DNA of 64,000 nt from Marinibacterium sp050389775 (GCF_050389775.1 NZ_CP177152.1:1-64000), one strand, 5' to 3'; shown: positions 25,998-35,059, numbered from the stretch's first letter. The notes: a model not told the origin generated them from the letters alone. Numbers and translations: made by a program.

Positions 25998-26252
25998 ATG
26001 GGTATTGAAGTATTGGGCATTGATCTGGGCAAAACCGTTTGTAGCCTTACGGGATTGGACGCAACAGGCGCGGGCGTGTACCGCAAGCGCCTTCAACGGC
26101 ACCGGTTGCTGGACTTTTTGGAAGGTTTGGATCCCTGCATTGTTGCGATGGAGGCTTGCGGTGGCGCGCATCACATTGGTCGTTTTTGCCTTCAACACGG
26201 ACATGAGCCTCGGCTAATATCGCCGCTTTATGTCCGGCCTTACGTAAAGTAA
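25998..26252 (+). pseudogene. IS110-family transposase, N-terminal fragment
   Basis: It reads MGIEVLGIDLGKTVCSLTGL, then IVAMEACGGAHHIGR and LISPLYVRPYVK, ending at TAA. This is the RuvC-like DEDD N-terminal part of an IS110 transposase (D in GIDLGK, E in MEAC). The family normally continues with a VKxxKNDAxDAEAI block and a C-terminal Tnp_20 domain with a catalytic Ser, both absent. It ends at the same residue as the fragment on the opposite strand. Confidence 0.85.
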
Positions 26253-26266
26253 TGATCACCTCTCCA

Positions 26267-26527
26267 TTATTTCACAAACGGCTTCACGTAGGCCGCCGGG
26301 ACAAGCCGAACCTTGTGGCCGTGCCGTTGTGAAACTCGGCCCCAGTGGTGCGACGTGGCACAGGCCCCCATTGCCACGATACACGCTGGCTGCTCGGCAA
26401 GAAGCGCCGCCAGCCGTGTCCGGGGCAAACCTCGGTTGTATAGAACCGTCCCCTCCGGTCCAACGGCGCAGACCTGAAAGCTGCCCTTTGCCAGGTCTAT
26501 CGCCAGCATGTTGATCTTCGTCGTCAT
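26267..26527 (-). pseudogene. Second IS110-family transposase, N-terminal fragment
   Basis: From the ATG at 26527: MTTKINMLAIDLAKGSFQVC, then ACIVAMGACATSHHWGR and LVPAAYVKPFVK followed by TAA. It is a different IS110 subtype from its neighbour and convergent to it. It is truncated after the same conserved VK position. The acidic residue in the MEAC-type motif is Gly here (MGAC), so the fragment also lacks a catalytic residue. Confidence 0.82.
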
Positions 26528-26616
26528 CGGTTCGCCCTCCTCTTGGTTCCGATGGGAACCATCATGGCATACGAGATGCCGCTGGGTGGGGGCATCCACC
26601 GCATCAGTTCAATGGC

Positions 26617-27231
26617 ATGAAGGAAGATCTATCGTGGTACTTACCAGTGCACCGCCGCAAGCGTCGCCCTCGGAAAGGACGTGCTCCACGCAAACCGAAA
26701 ATCAACCCTGAGCTTGGGATCGATAAACGTCCTGAAATCATTAGAGAACGGGTCCAATTTGACCACTGGGAATCTGACTTAATGCTGTTTCGTCAGAAGT
26801 TTGGCAAATCGAATATTACATCTCTCGTTGAGCGTGTTAGTCGATTTACGGTGCTTTTACTAAATGGCAACCGAACGACTACTCTGGTCATGGGGCAGTT
26901 AGTAAAGGTCATGCGCACCCTGCCCCACAATGCCAGGCGCTCAGTCACTTTTGACCGCGGATCGGAATTCATGGACTGGCCGTATCTTCAAGCCGAAGTC
27001 GGTACTCAGACATGGGCCTGCAAGCCATCAGCACCATGGCAAAATGGAACCGTCGAAAACACCAACCGGCGTGCCCGCCGCTGGTTGCCCAGAGAACTCG
27101 ACCCCACGACGATTACAAATCATCATTTGGAAATGATTTGTGCCCGTCTCAATCGAACCCCGCGCAAATGCCTCGGATGGAAAACACTGGCCGAAGTCTT
27201 CAAGGAAAGGGTCTTGGACAAAGCCGCATGA
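26617..27231 (+). pseudogene. IS30-family transposase, 5'-truncated
   Basis: The 204-residue frame holds the IS30 DDE core: D in FDHWESDLM, D in FDRGSEF, E in NGTVENTNRRARRWLP, and the C-terminal LNRTPRKCLGW. The N-terminal HTH part is missing. The frame joins directly at the upstream edge of the second IS110 fragment. The catalytic core is intact but the protein is probably inactive without its DNA-binding part. Confidence 0.85.
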
Positions 27232-27328
27232 AGCTCCAAAATCAACCCGGATCAAAAGTTGCAGTTCACTTAGCGTTCACAACAAGTGATAACAGTTACG
27301 TGATGGGAGTGTGCGTTTAATTAATAAG

Positions 27329-27338
27329 AGACTGGTCT
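27329..27338. promoter_or_regulatory. AGACTGGTCT palindrome before the TetR gene
   Basis: An AGAC-TG-GTCT element in TAAGAGACTGGTCTAATA, 28 bases before the GTG start. Such AGAC/GTCT half-sites are common operators of TetR regulators that control SDR and reductase genes. Probable autoregulation. Confidence 0.5.
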
Positions 27339-27366
27339 AATATCCAATGGGAAACAACCGGAGTCA

Positions 27367-27981
27367 GTGAAATTGGCACGTCAAAGAGATGAAGACGCAC
27401 AGATGATGAGCCGCGAGAGGCTCCTGGAGGCAGGTGAGCATGCCTTTCGAAAGGCGAGTTTTTCCGAATGCGGGATCAACGATATCTTGTCAAACTCAGG
27501 AGTCCCAAAGGGATCTTTTTATCACCACTTCACATCCAAAGAAGCGTTCGGGATCGCGGTGGCCGATCGTTACAACGAGACGCAGATCACAGCAGCCCGT
27601 GCGTGCCTAGAAGATCCGTCGCTGCCCCATATCGATCGCGTGTGCTCTTTCTTTGAGCGCGCGCGCGAGGACATGGGGAAGCGTCAGTTCGCGCAGGGAT
27701 GCCTAATGTGCAACCTCTCGACCGAACTTGCCGACGAACGGCCAGCCTTCCAAGCCGCGTTGGACACGCATTGGCAGGGCATGACCGCCGTGTTGGCTGA
27801 GTGCCTGAACAATGTCGATCTCTCCGAAATCGGGCTGGAGCATCTTACTCCGGCACAAGCCGCTGACTGGCTGATGAACGCCTGGAGCGGAGCCTTAACG
27901 CGTATGAAAGCCAGTGGAAGTGACGAACCGCTAGCGCTCTTCATGCGAACAATTTTCAAAACCAAGGAACGGCAACAATGA
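27367..27981 (+). CDS. TetR-family transcriptional regulator
   Basis: The 204-residue protein has an N-terminal TetR HTH (GINDILSNSGVPKGSFYHHFTSKEAFG) and a helical ligand domain with cysteines in GCLMCN, as in many regulators responding to electrophiles. Its stop overlaps the SDR start (ATGA), so it leads a six-gene operon. The start is a GTG at 27367, and an ATG pair 36-39 bases further in is an alternative. Confidence 0.92.
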   Translation: MKLARQRDEDAQMMSRERLLEAGEHAFRKASFSECGINDILSNSGVPKGSFYHHFTSKEAFGIAVADRYNETQITAARACLEDPSLPHIDRVCSFFERAREDMGKRQFAQGCLMCNLSTELADERPAFQAALDTHWQGMTAVLAECLNNVDLSEIGLEHLTPAQAADWLMNAWSGALTRMKASGSDEPLALFMRTIFKTKERQQ

Positions 27982-28856
27982 CACCTTCAAAAACAATTCT
28001 CATCACCGGCGCAAGTCGCGGAATTGGCCTGCGCACGGCCAAATCGCTCGCCGCGCGCGGGCACACTGTTTACGCGGGGATGCGCGATGTGGACGGGCGC
28101 AACAAAGCTGCTGCCGATGAACTCGTTACCTTTTCCGGAGAGACAAGTGGTCGCATTCTCCCTATCGAACTGGACGTAACGGACGAAGCCGCCTGCGTCG
28201 CAGCGGTCACAAAAACCGAAGCGGAAGCCCCAATAGATGTGCTGATCAACAACGCGGGCATAATGCCCGTTGGTTTGACCGAGGCTTACACGCTTGAGCA
28301 GGCCCAAGACCTGTTTGACGTGAACGTGTATGGCATCATGCGGATGAACCGCGCGGTTCTTCGGCAGATGCGCACCAGAAAATCTGGCCTTATCATCAGT
28401 CTAAGCTCTGCTGCGGGCCGCTTTGGGATGCCGTTTTTTGGGCTGTATTGCGCCAGTAAGTGGGCAATGGAGGCCTATTGTGAATCGCTGCACTTTGAAC
28501 TGGAATCCCTTGGCATCGAGTCAATTCTGGTCGAGCCCAGCGGCCACGGAACCGATCTGGTTACAACGGCCCCAGCACCAGCCGATACGGCGCGCGTTCA
28601 GGACTATGGAGACTTGGCTCAAGGTCGCGACCGACTTCTTGGAATGTTCCAAGGCATGTTTGACCAAGGGGATGCCAGCACAGACGCCAGCAACGTCGCA
28701 AACCGGATCGCGGACCTTGTGGATATGAGCGCACCACGCCCGATCCGTACCCAAGTTGGCCACGATATGGGTGTTGCTGCCGTTAACGAAGCGGTCTTGC
28801 CGATCCAAGCCGAACTGATCAAAGGGCTAAAGCCTGTTTATATGGGGGAAACGTGA
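27978..28856 (+). CDS. SDR-family NAD(P)-dependent oxidoreductase
   Basis: A 292-residue classical SDR: cofactor motif TGASRGIG, NNAG, catalytic Ser in SLSSAAG and YxxxK in YCASKWAME. It likely reduces or oxidises a carbonyl or alcohol in the pathway controlled by the upstream TetR protein. Translationally coupled to it. Confidence 0.92.
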   Translation: MTPSKTILITGASRGIGLRTAKSLAARGHTVYAGMRDVDGRNKAAADELVTFSGETSGRILPIELDVTDEAACVAAVTKTEAEAPIDVLINNAGIMPVGLTEAYTLEQAQDLFDVNVYGIMRMNRAVLRQMRTRKSGLIISLSSAAGRFGMPFFGLYCASKWAMEAYCESLHFELESLGIESILVEPSGHGTDLVTTAPAPADTARVQDYGDLAQGRDRLLGMFQGMFDQGDASTDASNVANRIADLVDMSAPRPIRTQVGHDMGVAAVNEAVLPIQAELIKGLKPVYMGET

Positions 28857-29189
28857 ATGACGGAGGCGCTACCCAAACTGTTCCTGTTCGCAGAGATCCA
28901 GATCAAGCCCGAGTATTTCGAAGAGGCCAAAGCCGCCTTGGACCAGATCATTCCACCTACTCTGGAGGAGCCAGGTTGCCATGTGTTTGCGGCATTCACC
29001 GGCAAGGACAAGAGCAACACCTTGCATCTGTTTGAGTGCTTTGATGATGAGGACGCCCTGAATTTCCACTATGCGCAGGACTACACGGCAAGTGTCTTCA
29101 AGAAATACGAAAACTGGTTAAGCGCCCCGGTCGAAATTACCAAAATGTCGGCCATCTCGCCAGTGTCCTGGGAGCAGTTCCATGGGTAA
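28857..29189 (+). CDS. Antibiotic-biosynthesis-monooxygenase (ABM) family protein
   Basis: The 110-residue ferredoxin-like protein (LFLFAEIQIKPEYFEEAKAA, then EPGCHVFAAF and LFECFDDEDALNFHY) is a YgiN-type quinol monooxygenase relative. It starts right at the stop of the SDR (TGA ATG). A degraded copy of its C-terminal third, together with the start of the next gene, lies at 39756-39900. Confidence 0.88.
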   Translation: MTEALPKLFLFAEIQIKPEYFEEAKAALDQIIPPTLEEPGCHVFAAFTGKDKSNTLHLFECFDDEDALNFHYAQDYTASVFKKYENWLSAPVEITKMSAISPVSWEQFHG

Positions 29190-29871
29190 GGTGGCACTGA
29201 TCGTTGGAGCAGGCCCCGGTCTCGGGGCCTCGCTAGCCAAAGCATTCGCGCAGGACGGTTATGATGTGGCGCTCGCTTCGCGGCGCTCAGGGTCTTTGTC
29301 AGAACTCTGTTCCGAGATTGGCGCAAAGCAGTACATCTGTGATGCCTCTGACGCCGAAAGCGTAGAAAATCTATTCACGCAAGTTGACGACGACTTGGGA
29401 CCACCAGACTTGGTTATCTACAACGCGGGCGCCTATACGCGCGGCCCCATTGCCGAACTTGATCTGGATGTTGTGCGCGCAACCTTGTCGGTGAACGGTT
29501 GGGGGGCACTGGTTGTTGCCCAAGCTGCGGCGCGGCGGATGATCCCAAGGGGCAGCGGCACAATGCTGTTCACCGGCGCATCGGCGGGGTTGAAGGGGTT
29601 CGCGCAATCGGCACCTTTTGCGATGGGAAAATTTGCGCTGCGCGGACTGTGCCAAAGTCTTGCACGCGAGCTGGCGCCCAAAAACATCCACGTCGCCCAT
29701 ATTGTTCTGGACGGTGTGGTCTTTCGGCCTGAACGCGGCGAACCCTATGCGAACGCCGATACGGCGCTGCACCCCGATGAGATCGCCAGAACTTATCTAG
29801 AGTTGTCCCGTCAACATAATAGCGCATGGACATACGAGATCGAACTGCGCCCCTATGTTGAGTCCTTCTGA
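29182..29871 (+). CDS. Atypical SDR-family oxidoreductase
   Basis: A 229-residue SDR with cofactor motif GAGPGLGASLA and YNAGAYTRG. The usual YxxxK reads FAMGK (SAPFAMGKFALR), so Phe replaces the catalytic Tyr, as happens in some SDR subgroups. It may act without the classical proton relay or play a structural role. It overlaps the ABM gene by 8 bases. Confidence 0.88.
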   Translation: MGKVALIVGAGPGLGASLAKAFAQDGYDVALASRRSGSLSELCSEIGAKQYICDASDAESVENLFTQVDDDLGPPDLVIYNAGAYTRGPIAELDLDVVRATLSVNGWGALVVAQAAARRMIPRGSGTMLFTGASAGLKGFAQSAPFAMGKFALRGLCQSLARELAPKNIHVAHIVLDGVVFRPERGEPYANADTALHPDEIARTYLELSRQHNSAWTYEIELRPYVESF

Positions 29872-29945
29872 AATCAGGCCGCAAGCCGCCATTCGGAGCA
29901 CCTGTGCTTCGGCATCCAACGTCCCGCAAAATGAAAGAACACCAC

Positions 29946-30869
29946 ATGACACATATTAGTTTTTCCCGCCGCTCGTTTTCCCTTGGATTTGGCGCTGGAG
30001 GCTTAATGTTTGCTGCAGGCGCTTCGCCTGTGTTTGCGGCAACTAGGACAGTTCAGTCCGCCCAAGTTGGCGAAATCAAGGTCACCACTGTTTCAGACGG
30101 ATACATTGACTTTCCAACAGGCGCGTACACGAATGTCGACACAGAGGTTCTGGCAGGACTTGGCGACAACCTCCGGCTTGGTGCGAACGTCTGGATCATT
30201 CGCAGCGGCGCGCGCAACATTCTGGTTGATGCGGGTTCTGGCAGTTTCATGGGTGACGCGGCTCCGGGTGTTGGGAATTTGAATGAACGGCTGCATGAGG
30301 CAGGCACCACGGCACGAGAAATCACCGATGTCATCGTGACCCACATGCATCCAGATCATATCGGCGGGTTGCTGGTCGGTGGGCAGATTGCCTATCCGAA
30401 CGCCCAATTCCACGTTTCAAATGACGAGTGGGGATTCTGGACCAGTGAAGAACTGTTGTCTGCGGCACCTGAGTCAAATCGGCCGATGATCATGGGCATC
30501 CAGTCCATTGCAACAGCAATCAAAGAACGCGTTACGTTTCACCAAGGGGCGTATGATCTGGGGGTCGGTGTTTCTGTTGAACCTGCCCCGGGCCACACAC
30601 CTGGCCATATGGTGGTGCGAGTTTCCTCGGGTGGTCAGCAGTTCTTCTTGCTGGGGGATGCTGTTATCTCGCAAGATCTGCAGTTCCAACATCCTGAAGC
30701 ATATTCGGCATTTGATGCAATCCCCGATCTTTCTGTCAAGACACGCAAGGACCTGTTTGATAAGCTGGCCGCTGATGAGATCGCGTTCTCGGCAACGCAT
30801 CTCGCGTTTCCAGGTGCTGGATATGTCTCTAAGCGAGGAGCCGGGTACGTGTTTACCGCAATCGGTTAG
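29946..30869 (+). CDS. Tat-exported metallo-beta-lactamase-fold hydrolase
   Basis: From the ATG at 29946, about 307 residues: a Tat signal (FSRRSFSLGFGAGGLMFAAG, cleavage near VFA) and an MBL domain with the metal ligands in THMHPDHIGG and further His residues in PGHTPGHM and ATHLAFPG. It is a periplasmic Zn-dependent hydrolase, perhaps of a lactone or ester. An alternative ATG at 29931 exists. It ends before a 16-base inverted repeat. Confidence 0.9.
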   Translation: MTHISFSRRSFSLGFGAGGLMFAAGASPVFAATRTVQSAQVGEIKVTTVSDGYIDFPTGAYTNVDTEVLAGLGDNLRLGANVWIIRSGARNILVDAGSGSFMGDAAPGVGNLNERLHEAGTTAREITDVIVTHMHPDHIGGLLVGGQIAYPNAQFHVSNDEWGFWTSEELLSAAPESNRPMIMGIQSIATAIKERVTFHQGAYDLGVGVSVEPAPGHTPGHMVVRVSSGGQQFFLLGDAVISQDLQFQHPEAYSAFDAIPDLSVKTRKDLFDKLAADEIAFSATHLAFPGAGYVSKRGAGYVFTAIG

Positions 30870-30870
30870 G

Positions 30871-30922
30871 TTTTTGCACCTCTGCAGCCCATAGCGAGCG
30901 TGTGATTGCAGAGGTGCAAAAA
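30871..30922. terminator. Perfect 16-base inverted repeat with 20-base loop
   Basis: TTTTTGCACCTCTGCA (30871-30886) pairs exactly with TGCAGAGGTGCAAAAA (30907-30922). It lies between the MBL and VOC genes. The hairpin is strong but lacks a U run after the stem on either strand, so it may be an attenuating or processing structure or a recombination relic, not a classic terminator. Confidence 0.6.
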
Positions 30923-30956
30923 GTCTGCACACCGGGCACTAAAAGGAACGTGACCA

Positions 30957-31358
30957 ATGACTATTGATCGGATGGATCACTTTGTTCTAACTGTCGCCTC
31001 TATCGAAGCGACATGTGAGTTCTACGCTAGGGTGTTGGGGATGACGGTGACTGAGTTTGCCGGCGGCCGCAAAGCGCTCTCTTTTGGAGCGCAAAAAATC
31101 AACCTGCACCAGAGCGGGAGAGAGTTCGAACCCAAGGCGCATTCTCCCACAGCCGGCAGCGGGGATTTTTGCTTGATATCGGCGATTCCGCTCGAAGAGT
31201 TTGTTGGCCACCTTGAGGCGTGCGGGGTTGCCATTGAAGAAGGTATCGTTCCACGGACGGGGGCAACTGGCCCGATCAGATCAGTGTACTTGCGAGACCC
31301 TGACCAGAACCTGATTGAAGTATCCGAGTACGCCTGCCCCGAACCGGAGCAGGCATAG
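30957..31358 (+). CDS. VOC-family protein, twin of the one at 14556
   Basis: The 133-residue single VOC unit shares most residues with the protein at 14556-14936 (DHFVLTVASIEATCEFY, ALSFGAQKINLHQ, EEGIVPRTGATGPIRS). It has the Glu of EVSEY at the end. It is the last gene of the TetR-led operon, after the hairpin, and convergent to the hydrolase gene. Substrate unknown. Confidence 0.88.
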   Translation: MTIDRMDHFVLTVASIEATCEFYARVLGMTVTEFAGGRKALSFGAQKINLHQSGREFEPKAHSPTAGSGDFCLISAIPLEEFVGHLEACGVAIEEGIVPRTGATGPIRSVYLRDPDQNLIEVSEYACPEPEQA

Positions 31359-31383
31359 TTTATCAATTCTAAGGTGCCGTTGT

Positions 31384-32181
31384 TCAGGTGTGGGTTACAA
31401 ACTCGCATACCGCCTCAACGGTTTTTGCGTCGGCCAACAGCCGCTTATGCCCCAAGTCATCAGTTGCCAGAAGGCGTGCCGAAGGCCACGCAGCGGCCAG
31501 TTCTTTCGCCTCGGCAAACGGGATTTCCCTATCGCCTGTGTCATGGACAATAAGGGCTGGCTGCGGCAAGGACGCCTGCAAAACATTACCCTCAAAATCG
31601 GATGGGTGCACCCCAGCCAGCTTGGACATTTTTTGCAAAAACAGCTCGGTGCCTTCGTGGGAAAGCTTGACCAGCGCACAAACCAGCCGCAGGCGCACCT
31701 CGACCGAGACAAGCGGGGCAATCAGAACAAGCCTGTCTGACGCGACCCCATTCGCCGCCGCATGCATAACAGCGTTCCCACCCTGGCTGTGCCCGATCAT
31801 GGCATGAAACGGTCCGAATTTTGCGCTGGCAGCCTGAACGGCCTGCGATGACAACAGCGGATCAGCACGAAGAGAGCCTGCCCGTCCGTGGCCCGGCATT
31901 TCCAGCGCGATTGACTTGAAGCCAGCCGCGCCAAGCCGCGTGATCACTGGCGCAAACTGGCTGTAGCGGCCCTCATAGCCATGGGCCAACAAGACGGGCC
32001 TGCCCTCCTCGCCCCAGGCATGCGCCCAAGACCCGTCAGAAAGCTCGGTGCTTTGCGCCGGATCAGAGAGTGTCTGCTCCCATGGTCTTGGTTCTGAATT
32101 TCGGACCACAAACATTTGGGTAAGAAGCCCGTCCGTTGCGGCATTGATATCAAGTGAAGATAAATCTGGAAAACTGCGCAT
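31384..32181 (-). CDS. Alpha/beta-hydrolase
   Basis: A 265-residue hydrolase fold: oxyanion region LLAHGYEG, nucleophile elbow GHSQGGN, catalytic Asp in IVHDTGDREI and His in DLGHKRLL. It is an esterase- or lipase-like enzyme of unknown substrate. Same strand as the next hydrolase and 9 bases after it, so co-transcribed with it, the MFS exporter and TetR. Confidence 0.9.
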   Translation of the reverse strand: MRSFPDLSSLDINAATDGLLTQMFVVRNSEPRPWEQTLSDPAQSTELSDGSWAHAWGEEGRPVLLAHGYEGRYSQFAPVITRLGAAGFKSIALEMPGHGRAGSLRADPLLSSQAVQAASAKFGPFHAMIGHSQGGNAVMHAAANGVASDRLVLIAPLVSVEVRLRLVCALVKLSHEGTELFLQKMSKLAGVHPSDFEGNVLQASLPQPALIVHDTGDREIPFAEAKELAAAWPSARLLATDDLGHKRLLADAKTVEAVCEFVTHT

Positions 32182-32190
32182 GTGAAGCTC

Positions 32191-33069
32191 CTACGCTTGC
32201 GTCTCAGGGCGCGCCAACCACTCAACCAAGCGCTGCGTCAGGCGCTCTGGCTGCTCGTGTTGTGCAAAATGTCCGGTGTCTGCCCAAGCATTTATCGTCA
32301 GATCGCAGCTGACATAATTCCACAGCCCGTTCAGCCCGTCTGCCAGCAGGTAGGGGTCGTTCGTTCCGTAGATCACCAACGTCGGCATAGTGATCATCGG
32401 CGGCGCTTCAGGGTATTCGGCGTAAGGTTCGCTTGGGAACAGAACACGGTAATAGTTCAGCATCGCATCAAGGTTGGAACGGTCCATCGCAGCCTGATGC
32501 CGGGGCTTAAACGCAGGGTCGCTCACCCAAGCACTGATTTGTTCACGCGGGATCATTTTGCGTGCCCCCGGTGTCTGGAAAAGACGCGCATAGGCGCTTG
32601 CCTCGACCTGGGCTGGGTTCACAACCAGTTCGTGCGCGACAGCCCAAGGATGCGGGATGTTGACGATGCCAAGGCGCGCCACCAGATCGGGGCGCTGCAT
32701 GGCGACATGCCATGCGACAAACCCGCCCCAATCGTGCCCAATCAATGTCACCGGCCCTGCGCCTATGTCGTCGATGACGGCAGCTACATCGCCGATCAGT
32801 TTGTCGATGGCATAGGCAGATGGCTCAACCGGCTGGGCACTCAGGTTGAAGCCGCGCAAATCCATAGCCGCCACGCGGTGCGTCGTGCCGAGCGCCTGCA
32901 TCTGGTGCCACCACGTTAACCAGTGATCCGGGAACCCGTGAATAAACAAGACCGGCGCGCCCTCACCTAGGGCTGCGTAGTGAATTTGCTCTCCAGAAGT
33001 ATCGACCGTGTGGTGCGAGACAGCCGCTTCAAGCGCTGCAATTTTAGTGTCTGATGGATGGTTGGTCAT
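32191..33069 (-). CDS. Alpha/beta-hydrolase, epoxide-hydrolase/dehalogenase type
   Basis: The 292-residue protein has HGFPDHWLTWWHQM, the nucleophile Asp in GHDWGGFVAWHVA, a lid with a Tyr near NYYRVLFPSEP, and the His in DTGHFAQHE. This arrangement (Asp nucleophile in HDWGG, Tyr in the lid) is that of epoxide hydrolases and haloalkane dehalogenases. It is 15 bases after the MFS gene. Confidence 0.9.
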   Translation of the reverse strand: MTNHPSDTKIAALEAAVSHHTVDTSGEQIHYAALGEGAPVLFIHGFPDHWLTWWHQMQALGTTHRVAAMDLRGFNLSAQPVEPSAYAIDKLIGDVAAVIDDIGAGPVTLIGHDWGGFVAWHVAMQRPDLVARLGIVNIPHPWAVAHELVVNPAQVEASAYARLFQTPGARKMIPREQISAWVSDPAFKPRHQAAMDRSNLDAMLNYYRVLFPSEPYAEYPEAPPMITMPTLVIYGTNDPYLLADGLNGLWNYVSCDLTINAWADTGHFAQHEQPERLTQRLVEWLARPETQA

Positions 33070-33084
33070 TGCATGATCCTGTTG

Positions 33085-34311
33085 TTAAAGGGGTGCGGTG
33101 TTTTTGGTGGCGCTCTTGGATGCGCTAAGCAGCAAGGCGATCAGGCCAAGCAGACATCCGCCAGCTTGCACGAGACCCAGCGAAACGCTGGGGTCAGTTG
33201 GTAGGGCCGCGATCAAGCCCGTGCCCAAGGCTGCGCCGATCATTTGAAAGAAGCCGAGCAGAGAAGACGCCGCCCCCGCAAGGTGAGAGAACGGCGTAAG
33301 CGCTTGCCCAGTGCAAAGCGGCAGAGACAGGCCCATTCCGAACAAAAATGTGACCGTTGCCAGTGTGAAGAAAAGCAAGCTGCCCGCGCTCAAGGCACCT
33401 GAAAGGATAAGCCCTGCACCGCCCAGTATCGCAATGGTCAGCCCCGCGATTGCCACTGCAAACGCTGATGAGCGTTTGATGAGGTGCGGCGTAACGGCCC
33501 CTGCGGCAAAGACGATGAACACCGTTGCAGCGAAGAACCAGCCGATGCCAAGTGCAGAAAACCCCATCTGGCCCAGCAAAATACTGGGAGCTGCCGAGAA
33601 GAACCCGAACAGGCCGCCCATGATGAACCCCGTCGCGAGTGTCGGCCCGAGAAACTTTGCCGAGGTGCCGACGTCAATATAGGACTTCATGGCCCATTGC
33701 TTGGCCTCAGTGCGGTCTTTCTGCGGGTGGTGCGTTTCTCCGACGGAGAGCAAATATAGGCTGCCGATCAGCGCTCCGCACAGGCCTGTAAACGCAAACG
33801 TCGCTGGCCAGCTAAGTGTCTTTTCAAGCAGCGCTCCGAACAGAGGCGAAAACCCGGGCGCCGCGGCTGATGCGACCATCATGAACGACATAGCCTTCAT
33901 CAAGGCCGTCCCCTCAAACAAGTCACGCGCAATCGCACGCGATAAGACTGAAGCCGCACAGACACCAAGGGCCTGTACCACGCGCCCCGCCAAGAGCGTA
34001 TTAAAGTCCTGCGCCACCGCGCAGATCAGCGAGCCGATCACAAAAATTGCAAGCCCTGTGACAATAGGCAAGCGCCGCCCGATCCTGTCAGAGAGAGGCC
34101 CAACAACAAGCTGCCCGCCTGCAAACACCAAGAAGAACACGCTCAGGGTGAGGCTCAGGCGAATGCTCGGAACATCAAAGTCAGCGCTGATTGAAGGGAA
34201 GGATGGCAGGATGATATTTGTTGATAGGGTGCCAAGCGCGGCAAGCCCTGCAAGCAGATATACGGTGCTTTTCCTTGGCCCGCGCGAGGCGGATACAGTG
34301 TAATCAGTCAT
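33085..34311 (-). CDS. MFS exporter of the Bcr/CflA drug-resistance type
   Basis: The 408-residue protein has 12 hydrophobic segments and the motifs NIILPSFPSISADF, GPLSDRIGRR and RAIARDLFEG typical of DHA1-group Bcr/CflA exporters. Together with the TetR regulator immediately upstream and the hydrolases downstream it suggests a detoxification unit. Confidence 0.9.
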   Translation of the reverse strand: MTDYTVSASRGPRKSTVYLLAGLAALGTLSTNIILPSFPSISADFDVPSIRLSLTLSVFFLVFAGGQLVVGPLSDRIGRRLPIVTGLAIFVIGSLICAVAQDFNTLLAGRVVQALGVCAASVLSRAIARDLFEGTALMKAMSFMMVASAAAPGFSPLFGALLEKTLSWPATFAFTGLCGALIGSLYLLSVGETHHPQKDRTEAKQWAMKSYIDVGTSAKFLGPTLATGFIMGGLFGFFSAAPSILLGQMGFSALGIGWFFAATVFIVFAAGAVTPHLIKRSSAFAVAIAGLTIAILGGAGLILSGALSAGSLLFFTLATVTFLFGMGLSLPLCTGQALTPFSHLAGAASSLLGFFQMIGAALGTGLIAALPTDPSVSLGLVQAGGCLLGLIALLLSASKSATKNTAPL

Positions 34312-34344
34312 GGAAAGTTTCCCGGTATTTGGCGCCTGTTCAGA

Positions 34345-34917
34345 TCAGGTACGGCGCTGAAGGTCCGCAACAGTGGCCTCAAGTATTTCGCGGCTAAACG
34401 CGTCATCATCAACCGCGCGTGATAGGATCAATGCGCCAACCATTTGCGATAAAGCGGCCAGTGATTGCTTGCGCTTGCTGCGGGTCGCAACGTTAGGCAA
34501 CAACCGCTCCAGCATTGCCGAATAGGCGTTGATCGCCTTGCCAAACACCTGCCTGATCGGCCCTGAACTGCGCGGCGCATCAGCCCCTAGCGCCGCGAGA
34601 AGGCAGCCGGTGTCGCGCGACTTAGAATGGGTTGATGACAGGTAGGCTGCGAAAAGGTTCTCAAGGTTTGCGCCATTTCCTACCCCGCTAGCCTGCTCCC
34701 AGAACTGCAAGTTCTCTTCGATGGCAGCCGCGCAGGCTTCTTCGATCAGATTATCTTTAGATTTGAATTGCTTGTAAAATCCGCCATGGGTCATTCCGGC
34801 GCTTTTCATGAGGCCGGCAATTCCAATGCCATCAAAGCCGTTCTGGCGAAACTGGCGCGATGATACCTCTACCACCCGCTGGCGGTTCTCTGCGGCCTGC
34901 TGATTGCTCACGCGCAT
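34345..34917 (-). CDS. TetR-family regulator of the MFS unit
   Basis: A 190-residue TetR protein (FDGIGIAGLMKSAGMTHGGFYKQFKSKDNLI HTH) with a C-terminal domain like that of regulators of reactive-compound response. It heads the MFS-hydrolase operon. Upstream (34953-34990) lies TTTAAGAT with an imperfect inverted partner ATCTAAAA around a TTGACT -35-like box, a plausible self-controlled promoter. Confidence 0.9.
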   Translation of the reverse strand: MRVSNQQAAENRQRVVEVSSRQFRQNGFDGIGIAGLMKSAGMTHGGFYKQFKSKDNLIEEACAAAIEENLQFWEQASGVGNGANLENLFAAYLSSTHSKSRDTGCLLAALGADAPRSSGPIRQVFGKAINAYSAMLERLLPNVATRSKRKQSLAALSQMVGALILSRAVDDDAFSREILEATVADLQRRT

Positions 34918-34952
34918 GATATGTCTTTCCCTTGGTCGGAAACCTGATAGGG

Positions 34953-34990
34953 AGAATATCTCATCAATTTTAGATTATAGTCAACATCTT
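34953..34990 (-). promoter_or_regulatory. Candidate promoter/operator of the TetR-MFS operon
   Basis: On the minus strand TTTAAGATG-TTGACT-ATAATCTAAAATT precedes the gene by about 40 bases. The arms TTTAAGAT and ATCTAAAA pair at 7 of 8 positions around the -35-like hexamer, so a bound repressor would block the promoter. Predicted only. Confidence 0.35.
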
Positions 34991-35059
34991 AAATTCACAC
35001 CAATGGAGCCACCCACAATTTTTGCTGGTATGGTCTGCAAGAGTTCCTTGCATTGGCGG

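Noticed and set aside
30871..30922. attC-like integron site
   Set aside because: The hairpin is perfect and lacks the RYYYAAC/GTTRRRY ends and unpaired bases that define attC; no integrase nearby.
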